NCBI RefSeq assembly: GCF_900104955.1
Contig: NZ_FNSI01000001.1
Location: 344,001 to 408,000, forward strand
Direction of reading: 5' to 3'
From: Beijerinckia sp. 28-YEA-48
GTDB taxonomy: Bacteria > Pseudomonadota > Alphaproteobacteria > Rhizobiales > Beijerinckiaceae
DNA length: 64,000 nucleotides
The translations under genes were made by a program, and so were the position numbers. Shown in pieces: positions 35,220 through 43,604 of the stretch. Numbering within the stretch: the first letter of the stretch is position 1; the number at the start of each line of letters is the position of its first letter. The notes beneath the pieces are model-generated. The model did not search any database, was not told the origin of the DNA, and saw nothing but the letters and a program-made list of their open reading frames with translations.

Positions 35220-35453
35220 TCAGGGGCTTTCGGATTGGGATTCCCGTGGTCCGCGCCAGGCCCAGCGGATCAGCGCCCATGCGCTGCCGCCCGTCGCCAT
35301 GCCGAGCAAATAGACAATGACGATCTGCACCGCCAAAGGCGCCGTGACCCTGAATCCGAGGAAGGATAGGGTAACGTTCTCGAGATTCTGGAGTGCGAAA
35401 ATCAGAATGGCCGCGCCAAGAATGACGATAGTCGCCGTGTTCAACCAACGCAT
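35220..35453 (-). CDS. LapA-domain (DUF1049) small membrane protein
   Basis: Protein of 77 aa with two hydrophobic segments: ATIVILGAAILIFALQN and LAVQIVIVYLLGMATGGSAWALI. The ALQN followed by VTLSFLG and then a polar tail is the standard DUF1049/LapA pattern. In Escherichia coli LapA helps regulate LPS synthesis; in alphaproteobacteria the small stand-alone version has no established role. GGGGGCGG precedes the ATG. A single gene between GST and the chrA remnant. Confidence 0.82.
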   Translation of the reverse strand: MRWLNTATIVILGAAILIFALQNLENVTLSFLGFRVTAPLAVQIVIVYLLGMATGGSAWALIRWAWRGPRESQSESP

Positions 35454-35541
35454 GATCCGCCCCCGTTAGATTCCTTATCGCAACAGCATTTCCTCGCGGA
35501 CGGCGCCCGTCAAGAGGAGGAAGTTTAGCGGAAAAGCATGG

Positions 35542-35859
35542 TTAAAACAGGTGTGTGAGTATCACGCCTGCCAACGCGCAGAGCGCTAGCATGGGGATCA
35601 TACCTAGTTTCAAGCGGAACACAGCCGATATGGCAAAGGCTGACAGCGCGGCGGCGCGCCAGTCGACGGAGATCAATACCGACCACTCTGGGGTTAGTGG
35701 ACCAAGCTGCAGCGGCGCCATTTCGCGAAACAGCACGTGTAAGGCGAACCCGACGGCGAGATTGAGAATGATGCCGACCACGGCTGCGGTGATTGCGGAA
35801 AGTGCCGCAGCGATGACCTTATTGCCGCGCAGGGTGGAGGCTTTCGCCTCCACCATCAT
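35542..35859 (-). pseudogene. C-terminal remnant of a ChrA-type chromate transporter
   Basis: A 105-codon frame resembling only the last quarter of a ChrA transporter: LRGNKVIAAALSAITAAVVGIILNLAVGF, then ISVDWRAAALSAFAISAVFRLKLGMIPMLALCALAG. Intact ChrA proteins have about 400 residues with ten or more membrane segments; the first three quarters are absent, replaced upstream by leuA, whose stop is 3 bases before this ATG. It may be transcribed with leuA. It is probably a decayed gene, though expression as a small four-segment membrane protein is possible. Confidence 0.65.
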
Positions 35860-35862
35860 CGT

Positions 35863-37530
35863 TCAAATCGCGTTGAAGGCGCTTAACAAGGCCTTGATTG
35901 AAGCCGTCGCCACATCTGTGTCGATGCCCACGCCGAAAAAGCGGCGATCGTCGGCCGTACGACATTCGACATAAGCGGCGGCCTGCGCATCCGAACCACG
36001 GCGCAACGCATGTTCGTGATAGTCGACAACCTCGACCTCCATCTTCAATCCGTCGTTCAACGCTGCCACGGCGCTGGAGATGAGGCCGTTGCCGCGACCG
36101 TTGACGGCGATCTCGCGGTCTCCGGCGCGGATGCGGCCGGTGAAGATGCGGGACGGACCACCACGCTTGCCACCTTCTTCATAATCGACAAGCTCGAACT
36201 TCTGCTGGCCGTTGAGGTGGTAGGCATCCTCGAAAGCGGCCCAGATGTCGGCGGCGCTTAGTTCCCTGCTGGTGCCGTCAGCGATGGCTTGCACCTTGCG
36301 GCTGAAATCCATCTGTAAGCGCCGTGGCAATTGCAGGCCGCGATCCTGTTCCAGAATCCAGGCAACGCCGCCCTTGCCGGACTGACTGTTGACGCGGATG
36401 ACCGCTTCATAGGTGCCGCCGACGTCGGCCGGATCGAGCGGCAGATAGGGCATTTCCCAATAGCCATCGTTACGCGTCTCATGGGCCGCGAAGCCCTTGC
36501 GGATAGCATCCTGATGCGAGCCAGAGAAGGCAGTGAACACCAGCTCTCCAGCGTATGGGTGGCGCGGGTGGACGGGTAAAGCGTTGCAATGTTCCACCGT
36601 GCGGACGATGGAGGCCATGTCCTCGAAACGCAGCTTCGGGTCGATGCCTTGGGTATAGAGGTTGAGGGCCAAGGTCACCAGATCGACATTGCCAGTGCGT
36701 TCGCCATTGCCGAACAGGCAGCCTTCGACGCGATCGGCGCCGGCGAGGACGGCGAGTTCCGTCGCCGCCACGCCGGTGCCGCGATCATTGTGCGGATGGA
36801 CGCTGATGATCACGCTGTCGCGCCGCGAAATATGCCTGCAGAACCACTCGATCTGGTCAGCGTAGACATTGGGCATGGCGACCTCGACCGTTGCCGGCAG
36901 ATTGAGAATCGCCGGATGGTCTGGCGTCGGTTGCCAGACGTCGAGCACGCGCTCGCAGATTTCGAGCGCGAATTCGGGCTCGGTGAAGCAGAAGGTTTCC
37001 GGCGAATATTCAAATGTCCATTTGGTCTGCGGCTGCATCGCAGCTTCGCGTGCCATGGCCTGTGCGCCGGAAACGGCGAGCGCAATCACCTCCGGCTTGT
37101 CCATCTGGAAGACGACGCGTCGGAACAAAGGCGCGGTGGCATTGTAGAGATGGACAATGGCTTGGCGCGCGCCTTTGAGCGACTCAAAGGTGCGGGCGAT
37201 CAGATCTTCGCGTGACGGGGTGAGAACCTGCACAGAGACGTCGTCGGGGATGAGATTGCCTTCGATCAAGCTGCGGACGAAATCAAATTCCGTCTGCGAT
37301 GCAGACGGAAAGCCGATCTCCATTTCCTTGAAGCCGATGTCGAGCAGCATGTGGAAGAAGCGCAGCTTCTTCTCCACGTTCATCGGATCGGCGAGGGCTT
37401 GATTGCCGTCGCGCAGATCGGTCGAGAGCCAGCGCGGTGCGGCCGTCATGGTTTTCGATGGCCATTGCCGGTCGGGCAATTGGATCGGGGCAATGAAGGG
37501 ACGGTATTTGGTTTCTGGATTGGTCAACAT
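35863..37530 (-). CDS. leuA: 2-isopropylmalate synthase
   Basis: Committed enzyme of leucine synthesis, condensing acetyl-CoA with 2-oxoisovalerate; 555 aa. N-terminal [13 protein letters not shown] gives the first metal and catalytic residues, VHPHNDRG provides the metal-binding His-x-His, and [14 protein letters not shown] is the family motif. The C-terminal part (after about residue 410) is the leucine-binding regulatory domain. The length fits the long LeuA2-type form. A candidate leader peptide lies upstream, so both allosteric and attenuation control are possible. The neighbouring gene downstream is only a chrA fragment. Confidence 0.93.
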   Translation of the reverse strand: MLTNPETKYRPFIAPIQLPDRQWPSKTMTAAPRWLSTDLRDGNQALADPMNVEKKLRFFHMLLDIGFKEMEIGFPSASQTEFDFVRSLIEGNLIPDDVSVQVLTPSREDLIARTFESLKGARQAIVHLYNATAPLFRRVVFQMDKPEVIALAVSGAQAMAREAAMQPQTKWTFEYSPETFCFTEPEFALEICERVLDVWQPTPDHPAILNLPATVEVAMPNVYADQIEWFCRHISRRDSVIISVHPHNDRGTGVAATELAVLAGADRVEGCLFGNGERTGNVDLVTLALNLYTQGIDPKLRFEDMASIVRTVEHCNALPVHPRHPYAGELVFTAFSGSHQDAIRKGFAAHETRNDGYWEMPYLPLDPADVGGTYEAVIRVNSQSGKGGVAWILEQDRGLQLPRRLQMDFSRKVQAIADGTSRELSAADIWAAFEDAYHLNGQQKFELVDYEEGGKRGGPSRIFTGRIRAGDREIAVNGRGNGLISSAVAALNDGLKMEVEVVDYHEHALRRGSDAQAAAYVECRTADDRRFFGVGIDTDVATASIKALLSAFNAI

Positions 37531-37872
37531 GATGCAAAGCCGTGTGCGAGTATTCGGGAAGAGTGAATACGGCGCGATACAGCCGCCGGGCTGCCGTCAG
37601 TCCCGACGGCCGCCGCTAAGTCGCAGGCTGTTGCACGGCGTCAGGGCGCGGCCTTGCGCGAACAAGTTAAAAGAAAACGTCAATCCGTTGGGAGCAAACA
37701 TGACGGCACCAATACGAGCAAACCAAACGACGAAACCCCGCCTTCCTCAGAAGGTCGGGCCTAGAAGTCGAAGGTTTGCCGGGCGCGTGAATGTCATGGT
37801 GGCTTCGTATGACATCGTGCGGGCGGATGCGCAAGCCTGCTCTGTGGGCGGATCTGCGCAACTGGCCTGCTG
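37531..37872 (-). promoter_or_regulatory. leuA upstream region with hairpin
   Basis: 342 bases between leuA and the patatin gene. On the reverse strand it contains a 34-codon frame (37701-37597) and a GC-rich hairpin GCCGTC/GACGGC (37610-37593) flanked by more complementary GC blocks (GCGGCGG before and CCGGCGGC after). The hairpin overlaps the stop of the short frame, as in attenuators. The part from 37703 to 37872 shows nothing recognisable. Confidence 0.4.
37597..37701 (-). CDS. Candidate leuA leader peptide, 34 aa
   Basis: Short frame beginning MFAPNGLTFSFNLFAQ and ending GGRRD. It holds five leucine codons (TTG, TTG, CTG, CTG, CTT) and its stop codon falls inside the hairpin before leuA. 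This position fits a ribosome-mediated attenuation leader, but the leucine codons are scattered and no strong ribosome-binding site is present, so the call is tentative. Confidence 0.3.
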   Translation of the reverse strand: MFAPNGLTFSFNLFAQGRALTPCNSLRLSGGRRD

Positions 37873-39345
37873 TCAGCTCTCACTGCGCCGGAAATCGCGC
37901 CGCAAGCGACTGAGAAAGCGTCGATAACCTGGCTGTTCACGCAGCAGCCGGCGGCCCAGGGCGGCGATAAAGTCGACATCCTCGCTCTGCAAGGTCAGCC
38001 GGTTGTGCAGGGTGAGGATGCGTTGGGCAACGGTGGGTTCGGTAATGTCCGAGAGAGCGATACGAACGAGACCGACGTCGAGATCCTGGCAGCGGGGGGC
38101 GCCCTGACATCGCCAGCGTACAATCTCATCGCGCCAGATCGGCAGGCGGCGCCGCAGCATGTCGTAGCTCTGCAGGCTGGGAATATTGATCAACGCGTCG
38201 ACCGCGCCAATCACCGTTTCCTTGGCGTCGGGCGCCGCCGCCGTTTGCGAGACATTCCCGCCGATTCTGGTTGAAGCATCGACGACGATGAAGAGGAGGT
38301 GTTTGATGCGGCGTGCCTTTGCTTCGGGCAAAGGTTCTGGCGATGGGCGGCTCATGAGATGCAGCAGGCTCTGCGTGCCAATGCCGTCAACGAGGCCACC
38401 GTCATAGAGCTTGAGATAATTCAAGTCGGTTGCGGTGCGATAGCGTGCGATGGATTCACGATAATATTGTTCTGTCAGCGAGGCGTGGGCATGGCGTGTG
38501 CGGGGAGACCGGGGTTCGTTCGCGACCGGACAGGCGGCGTTGTAATTGCGCAAGGTGATGGGAGCGAAGATGATGGGAACGGCGGCGGAAGCGGCAACTG
38601 CATAGGCCAGAGGATAGTCGTCATGGCGGCTGCAAATCGCCGAGAAGGAGGGGCGGTCGAAGATGAAGGGCGTGCGATTATAGAGATCGGTCGCATGAAT
38701 GATGAGGCGGGGGCGATCTGGATGACTGACCGTGCCGAGGGTAGCGCCACGGAAGAGATGGGTGTCGAGCCAGGAAGGGAAGCCGGAAAGATCGTTGACG
38801 CCGCCCTGATAGCCGCGCAGCAAGTTGGCTGGCGTCAGTGTGGTGTGTAGGGCCGCTTCGACGTCTTGGCCGAGGAAGGATTGGCGGAACGCGGGCAGGC
38901 CGTCTGGCCCGTAGAGCGCGAAATGGGCAGCGAGTACCGCGCCACCTGAAACACCAGAGACGACCGCCACCTCATCTGCAAGCGTGCGTCGTGCAGGCGA
39001 GGTAGCGGGCGACGCTTGCTGCGCCAGTTCCGATAGAACGCCATATCCGAAGGCCGCAGAGCGGGAGCCGCCACCGGAAAAGGCCAGCACGATGGCAGTG
39101 TCGTCGGTTTCATCTGAAGCGGGTGAGGGCGAGCTAGGCACAATGGAGCCGGTGGTTAGTGCTAGCGGTGCGTTTGTCACACGCACATCGGGGCCGGCGC
39201 AGGCGGCAAGGAGTAGCGAACAGGCAAAAGGAAGCGCGATAGCCTTGTGGCGGACGACACGGCGAAAGAAATTGGGCAAGCGCGACCGTCCAGGAGAACC
39301 GATAGGTGATGCTTCACAATTGCCGGTCGCAGGTTGCGGCAACAT
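37873..39345 (-). CDS. Patatin-like phospholipase, probable lipoprotein
   Basis: Serine lipase-like protein of about 490 aa. The glycine-rich oxyanion segment is AFSGGGSRSAAFGYG, the nucleophile lies in GVSGG (GxSxG) and the catalytic Asp in DGGLVDG, so the patatin dyad is complete. A lipobox-like LLLAACAG near residue 50 suggests an anchored lipoprotein. The ATG at 39345 is preferred; a longer in-frame reading to 39594 would overlap the divergent response regulator. It may hydrolyse membrane phospholipids. Its divergent neighbour is a two-component system, a possible regulator (inference). Confidence 0.82.
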   Translation of the reverse strand: MLPQPATGNCEASPIGSPGRSRLPNFFRRVVRHKAIALPFACSLLLAACAGPDVRVTNAPLALTTGSIVPSSPSPASDETDDTAIVLAFSGGGSRSAAFGYGVLSELAQQASPATSPARRTLADEVAVVSGVSGGAVLAAHFALYGPDGLPAFRQSFLGQDVEAALHTTLTPANLLRGYQGGVNDLSGFPSWLDTHLFRGATLGTVSHPDRPRLIIHATDLYNRTPFIFDRPSFSAICSRHDDYPLAYAVAASAAVPIIFAPITLRNYNAACPVANEPRSPRTRHAHASLTEQYYRESIARYRTATDLNYLKLYDGGLVDGIGTQSLLHLMSRPSPEPLPEAKARRIKHLLFIVVDASTRIGGNVSQTAAAPDAKETVIGAVDALINIPSLQSYDMLRRRLPIWRDEIVRWRCQGAPRCQDLDVGLVRIALSDITEPTVAQRILTLHNRLTLQSEDVDFIAALGRRLLREQPGYRRFLSRLRRDFRRSES

Positions 39346-39479
39346 GGCGTGGATGGTCTTGAACGCTGATTCTAAAGGTAAATTTTTCGTCTCTTGCAAT
39401 GTTGATGCAATGTTCGCGCAATGCGGAGCGCTCAGGTTTGCCGAATCTGCTGGTCGACCCGGTGCAGGAGAGTGTTTGG

Positions 39480-40166
39480 ATGCGTGTGCTGTTGGTGGAG
39501 GACGAGCCGGAAATGGTGTCCGCATTGCGTGCGGCTCTGACCCGGCACGATATGGTGGTCGATCATGCACCGAATCTCGCCGAGGCAGAGGCAAGTCTGG
39601 CCGAAGGGGTGCACGACGCGGTCCTGCTCGATCGTCAATTGCCCGATGGTGATGGGCTTTCGCTGATCCCGATCTTGCGGGCGGGCGGCAACACGATGCC
39701 GGTACTGGTTTTGACGGCTCGTGGCGATCTGGTGGACCGGGTGGCGGGCCTCGACAATGGTGCCGATGATTATCTCGGTAAGCCGTTTGCTTTTGAAGAG
39801 CTGTTGGCGCGTCTGCGTGCCTTGTTGCGTCGGCCTGCCCATGTGCAATCGGACGTGGTGCGGGCCGGGCGACTTGCGTTCGATTTCGTCCATCGCGAAG
39901 TGAGTGTCGATGGCGTTCGGCTTGATATGCCGCGCCGCGAACTTTTAGTGCTCGAAGCGCTGATGCGGCGCACGGGGCGTATGGTGGTGCGCACCTTTCT
40001 GATGGAGGCAGTGTTCGGCCTCGATGACGAAATTCAGTCGAACGCGCTTGATACGCATGTGTCGCGCTTGCGCCGCAAGCTCGCCGAGGCTGATGCCGGA
40101 GTGACCATCAATGGCATTCGCGGTGTCGGCTATCTTCTGCGTGAAACGCCGATTGAAGCGCGATGA
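39480..40166 (+). CDS. OmpR-family response regulator
   Basis: Regulator of 228 aa. The receiver domain has the acidic pair in LLVEDEPE, the phospho-acceptor Asp51 (VLLDRQLPDGDG), and the conserved Lys in GKPF. The C-terminal winged helix reads LPRRELLVLEALMRRTGRMV-like sequence and ends RLRRKL ... IRGVGYLL. The ATG at 39480 begins at MRVLLVEDE; upstream in-frame codons are rejected. It overlaps the sensor kinase by 4 bases (ATGA), so the two are coupled. Similar to the QseB/PmrA/TctD branch. Confidence 0.92.
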   Translation: MRVLLVEDEPEMVSALRAALTRHDMVVDHAPNLAEAEASLAEGVHDAVLLDRQLPDGDGLSLIPILRAGGNTMPVLVLTARGDLVDRVAGLDNGADDYLGKPFAFEELLARLRALLRRPAHVQSDVVRAGRLAFDFVHREVSVDGVRLDMPRRELLVLEALMRRTGRMVVRTFLMEAVFGLDDEIQSNALDTHVSRLRRKLAEADAGVTINGIRGVGYLLRETPIEAR

Positions 40167-41554
40167 CGGTCTCCCTGCGCAGCCCGCGCTCCCTCAAGTG
40201 GCGCCTCGTGGTGCGCCTTGTCATTTTCCAGACAATCATGCTGGCGCTCATTGTCTTCTTGGCGGTGAGCACCGTGTGGAGCACGGTTCTCATCGTCAAT
40301 GCTTATGAGGATAGCACACTCGATGTCCTGCGCGACGCAGTGGCGCGCGATGCCGATGGCGGCTTGAGACTCAGTGCGACGTCGGATCTCAATCGTCTGC
40401 GCTCGGAGGCCACCGGCCTCTGGTTTCTGATCCGTGATGAAAATGAACACAGGCTGGCAGAAGGCACGGTTCCGCCGGAGTTCGCACCTGTCGTCGCTGG
40501 GCTCGACAATATCAGCCAGGCACGGCTCGGCTGGAAGTTGAGAAGTTCGGATCGTCCCGATGGACTGGTCAAGTGGGTCGACAGTGCTGCTGGCCGCGTG
40601 CAGATTCTCACGGGTACGCAGGGGCGTATGTCATGGCGCCGGCTCGCCTCTGGCGTATTCCTCAGTTCACTTTACATCACGCTGCCGATCTTGGCTTTGA
40701 TGGCGTTGGTGACCGTTCTGGCCACTCCGCTTGTGGTGCGCAAAGCCATGACGGGCTTGAATCTTGCCGCCGCGCAAGCCGAGCGTGTTGATGTCGACCA
40801 GCGTGGCGTCCAATTGCCAGTCGACGATGTACCAACCGAGATCAGCCCCTTGGTCAAAGCGATGAACGATGCGTTGGCGCGGCTCGATAAGGGCTATGAA
40901 CGACATCAACGTTTTCTTGCCGACGCGGCGCATGAGCTGCGCACGCCGATCGCCATTCTCAACACCCGCATCGCCTCGCTCCCGCCGAGCCCGGAGAAAG
41001 CGCGTCTGCTCGAAGACACGACGCGTCTGTCGGTTCTGACCGGTCAACTCCTCGATTTGCAACGCCTCGATCAACAATCAAGCCGCTTCGCCCCGATCGA
41101 CCTTGCTGCGCTTTCCCAGCGGGTCGTGGTCGATCTCGCACCCTTGGCTTTTGCTGCGGGCTACGAAATTGATTTCCAAGCCGAGGCTGGTTCGACGCTT
41201 GTCAGTGGGGACCAAACATCGCTGGAGCGCGCCCTGACCAATCTGGTGCAGAACGCTATAGAACATGGCGGCCGGCGAGGTACGATCACGGTGCGCGTCA
41301 GCAGGATGAACGGGCAGACGGGTGAGATCGAAGTCTGCGACGAGGGCGATGGCATTGCTGCTGGCGAAGCCGAGCGGATTTTCGAGGCGTTCCATCGTCT
41401 GCGCCATGATGGCAAGGGCGCGGGTCTTGGCCTCAATCTGGTGCAGGAAATCGTGCGTCTGCACGGTGGGCAGGTGATCGCCATTAATTTGCCCGCGGGG
41501 GGGGCCTGTTTGCGGATGGCCATTCCGCTGACACCGCGTCAGCAGCAAGCTTGA
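40163..41554 (+). CDS. Sensor histidine kinase
   Basis: Membrane kinase of 463 aa, partner of the preceding regulator. Two transmembrane segments lie at about residues 17-45 and 163-190, enclosing a periplasmic sensor domain of some 120 residues. HAMP and HisKA follow, with phospho-accepting His257 in DAAHELRTPIAIL. The ATPase domain shows the N-box NAIEHGG, the G1-box DEGDGIA and the G2-box GAGLGLNLV. The signal is not known. TctE/QseC-like architecture. Confidence 0.92.
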   Translation: MTVSLRSPRSLKWRLVVRLVIFQTIMLALIVFLAVSTVWSTVLIVNAYEDSTLDVLRDAVARDADGGLRLSATSDLNRLRSEATGLWFLIRDENEHRLAEGTVPPEFAPVVAGLDNISQARLGWKLRSSDRPDGLVKWVDSAAGRVQILTGTQGRMSWRRLASGVFLSSLYITLPILALMALVTVLATPLVVRKAMTGLNLAAAQAERVDVDQRGVQLPVDDVPTEISPLVKAMNDALARLDKGYERHQRFLADAAHELRTPIAILNTRIASLPPSPEKARLLEDTTRLSVLTGQLLDLQRLDQQSSRFAPIDLAALSQRVVVDLAPLAFAAGYEIDFQAEAGSTLVSGDQTSLERALTNLVQNAIEHGGRRGTITVRVSRMNGQTGEIEVCDEGDGIAAGEAERIFEAFHRLRHDGKGAGLGLNLVQEIVRLHGGQVIAINLPAGGACLRMAIPLTPRQQQA

Positions 41555-41560
41555 ATGGCA

Positions 41561-42277
41561 TCAATCAAGGTGCTTGCCGTCAGCCGGTAGATCGTGGCTT
41601 TCCCAATCACGCGCTGGGATGGCGTCACCAACGTGGAAGGCAAAAGCTGTGACCTTCTTGTGATCTGATGTCAGGTCACATTGGAATTTAAGATTGTACC
41701 ACTGGTGCTTGCTATGAAAGGCCGCGCCATCGGCGAAGAGCGTGTCGCCCGCAACTTTCGTGTCGGTCATCGCGTAGGCGACGAGACTGTCGGGTTGAAA
41801 CGCCTTCTGCCAAGCCTCGACCTGGGCCATGGCTTCGAGCGAGCAGAGCTGCACCATACGCTCTTCCGATTCAAGCTTTGGTAATGTCTCGCGTGCCTTG
41901 CGACTGCGCGGATCGGCGAGGATTTTTTCCGAGAGCATATGTGTCGGGCGCATCATGGCGAGCGGAGCTTCGGGAACAGGCCCAGGACGCGTGGCCTCGG
42001 TCGCCGGTGGCGGTGCACTTTGAGCTGGAGCAGGCAGTGGCTCAGCTTCCCTGGCGATCGACGGCTGTGGTTGCGGCTGCGGTTCGCTCGTGGGAGTGGG
42101 AGGTGGCGGGGATGCCAATATCTCGACTTCTATCGTGCGCTCGAGCATCGGTTCCAAGCGTCGGGTGGCCGGCGCAAGCACGAGCACGATGGCGATCGCC
42201 GCATGCAGGAACAGGGAAGCGAGAATGCTCCCTGTAATCAACCGGTCCCGCGCATAGTCCCGCACCGGTGTCTCCAC
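41561..42277 (-). CDS. DUF930 protein with TonB-like N-terminus
   Basis: Protein of 238 aa. One transmembrane segment (about residues 15-36, ITGSILASLFLHAAIAIVLVLAP) is followed by a Pro/Glu-rich spacer (PPPPTPTSEPQPQPQP) like that of TonB, crossing the periplasm. The C-terminal DUF930 domain starts near MLSEKILADPRSRKARETLPKLESEERMVQLCSLEAM and contains two cysteines. DUF930 is mainly found in Rhizobiales and its role is unknown. The first codon is GTG. It is convergent with the sensor kinase with only 6 bases between stops. Confidence 0.82.
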   Translation of the reverse strand: METPVRDYARDRLITGSILASLFLHAAIAIVLVLAPATRRLEPMLERTIEVEILASPPPPTPTSEPQPQPQPSIAREAEPLPAPAQSAPPPATEATRPGPVPEAPLAMMRPTHMLSEKILADPRSRKARETLPKLESEERMVQLCSLEAMAQVEAWQKAFQPDSLVAYAMTDTKVAGDTLFADGAAFHSKHQWYNLKFQCDLTSDHKKVTAFAFHVGDAIPARDWESHDLPADGKHLD

Positions 42278-42337
42278 ATGTCATGCCTGTGCCGGCACTG
42301 TTGTGAGTAAAGCAAAGCGGCGATTTTGCGACGGGTT

Positions 42338-42742
42338 TTAGTTCGCTTTTACGTCCGCTTCTATCCTTGAGGTGCCGGCGGTGAGTTGCTTCGCCAACTC
42401 CTGCAATTGTTTGAGCTCCAAAACGCCGCTGATCTGCAAGGCGCCGCCGAGGATTGGCGTTCTGATCGTCGGGGATACGACTATCTTGCCGTCAATGCTG
42501 ATGGTGATCTGCTTGCCGACCAGATTGCTTGTCCACGTCGCGAAGGCTTTGCTGCTCTCGGGCGTCAGTTCTACATTGAGAACGGGTGTTCCAAACTTAG
42601 GATCAGTGGTCGCCTGCGCTTTGGTGATGGAGAGAGACAAGGGGTCGGCAAGAGCTGGCGCGTGGGCCAGCACAGTCATCACCAGAGCGGAGGCGATCAT
42701 AGCCGTACGCCGCAGGTATAATGCTTTTTGACCGCTGTGCAT
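42338..42742 (-). CDS. Exported protein resembling the SecD P1-head domain
   Basis: Protein of 134 aa with a signal peptide (TAMIASALVMTVLAHAPALA before DPLSL). The mature part has the pattern of the SecD periplasmic P1 head: FGTPVLNVELTPESSKAFATWTSNLVGKQITISIDGKIVVSPTI, then GGALQISGVLELKQLQELAKQL. It lacks all SecD membrane segments, so it is a free periplasmic domain. Such stand-alone copies are known in alphaproteobacteria, but their role is not established. GGAG lies upstream of the ATG. Confidence 0.75.
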   Translation of the reverse strand: MHSGQKALYLRRTAMIASALVMTVLAHAPALADPLSLSITKAQATTDPKFGTPVLNVELTPESSKAFATWTSNLVGKQITISIDGKIVVSPTIRTPILGGALQISGVLELKQLQELAKQLTAGTSRIEADVKAN

Positions 42743-42755
42743 GCTCGGCTCTCTC

Positions 42756-43133
42756 CTATGGCAGGCCGAGTGTACGTCCTTTCGTCACCGACCAAGCGCC
42801 GGCGCCTGCGGCGGCCAGAACGAGGAAGCCGCCGGCCATGACCACGTGCTCCATAAACACCGTCCGATTTCCGACGTGGACGATATAACCGGTTGCCAGG
42901 CACCAGAGCGCCAGCAAGACACTCGTGGTGCGAAAAGCGAAGCCGCCGATGATGGCCAGGCCACCCACCAGTTCGCATAGGCCGACGAGGTAGGCGAGGG
43001 CGAGCGGAGACGGCAGTCCCATTTTTGCCAGAGCGCCGGAGAAACCGGCCGCGCCTGTCAGTTTGAGAATGCCCCAGACGATGAAGGGCACGCCCAAAAG
43101 CAGGCGCCCGAGCAGCAATCCGGCATTGTTCAT
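42756..43133 (-). CDS. DoxX-family membrane protein
   Basis: Inner-membrane protein of 125 aa with four hydrophobic segments and the classical DoxX pattern LLLGRLLLGVPFIVWGILKLTG ... LVGLCELVGGLAIIGGFAFR. The ATG at 43133 has GGAG eight bases upstream, so the longer reading from 43229 is rejected. It is the third DoxX-type gene in the window but belongs to a different branch from the tandem pair at 33129-33944. It lies 13 bases upstream of the SecD-like gene on the same strand and may be co-transcribed. Confidence 0.85.
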   Translation of the reverse strand: MNNAGLLLGRLLLGVPFIVWGILKLTGAAGFSGALAKMGLPSPLALAYLVGLCELVGGLAIIGGFAFRTTSVLLALWCLATGYIVHVGNRTVFMEHVVMAGGFLVLAAAGAGAWSVTKGRTLGLP

Positions 43134-43604
43134 TCTTAGTCTCCGCAGATCAGGATTTGTTGCGTTGCGAGAGGCTGGATGGAACGAGGTTGTGTCTAAT
43201 TCAAGTTGCACGGAGGCGATCGCAATCAAGTCGCCGTGATCAGCTTTATCGGTGTGAGGTCGGCCGACGTTGGATGACTCGTGTCAGGACCTGCTGTGAC
43301 GAATAACCTTTTGAAATTGAGGCATTACCTGGCCCGATGCTCGGTCTAGGGAAGATGGTGGTCAGGTAGGTGGCTTGTCTCGCTTGTACCGAGCTGGCAC
43401 GCAGCCGGAGCTTTGCAAATTTTGCATGCGGGGCAGATGCATAGGCATCTTGTGCAATGCAAAATAAGGGCAATATTAGCTGGTATCAAGAATCGGCGCT
43501 GGCCGCGCGCTGACCTCATTCGCCATTTTTCCGGACCTGTCTCGTCCCGCTCGCGGGGCGCGGTGCGTCTGCTGTCGCCTTCAATCGGACCCTTTGGGAT
43601 TTCC
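43134..43604. promoter_or_regulatory. Divergent intergenic region with nested dyad
   Basis: 471 bases between the DoxX gene and the exporter gene, with no supported gene. At 43420-43464 there is a nested dyad: outer arms TTTTGCAT and ATGCAAAA, inner arms GATGC and GCATC around ATAG, sharing one centre. It would form a long hairpin in RNA or serve as an operator. It lies about 140 bases upstream of the exporter start. The rest shows no clear signals. Confidence 0.5.
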
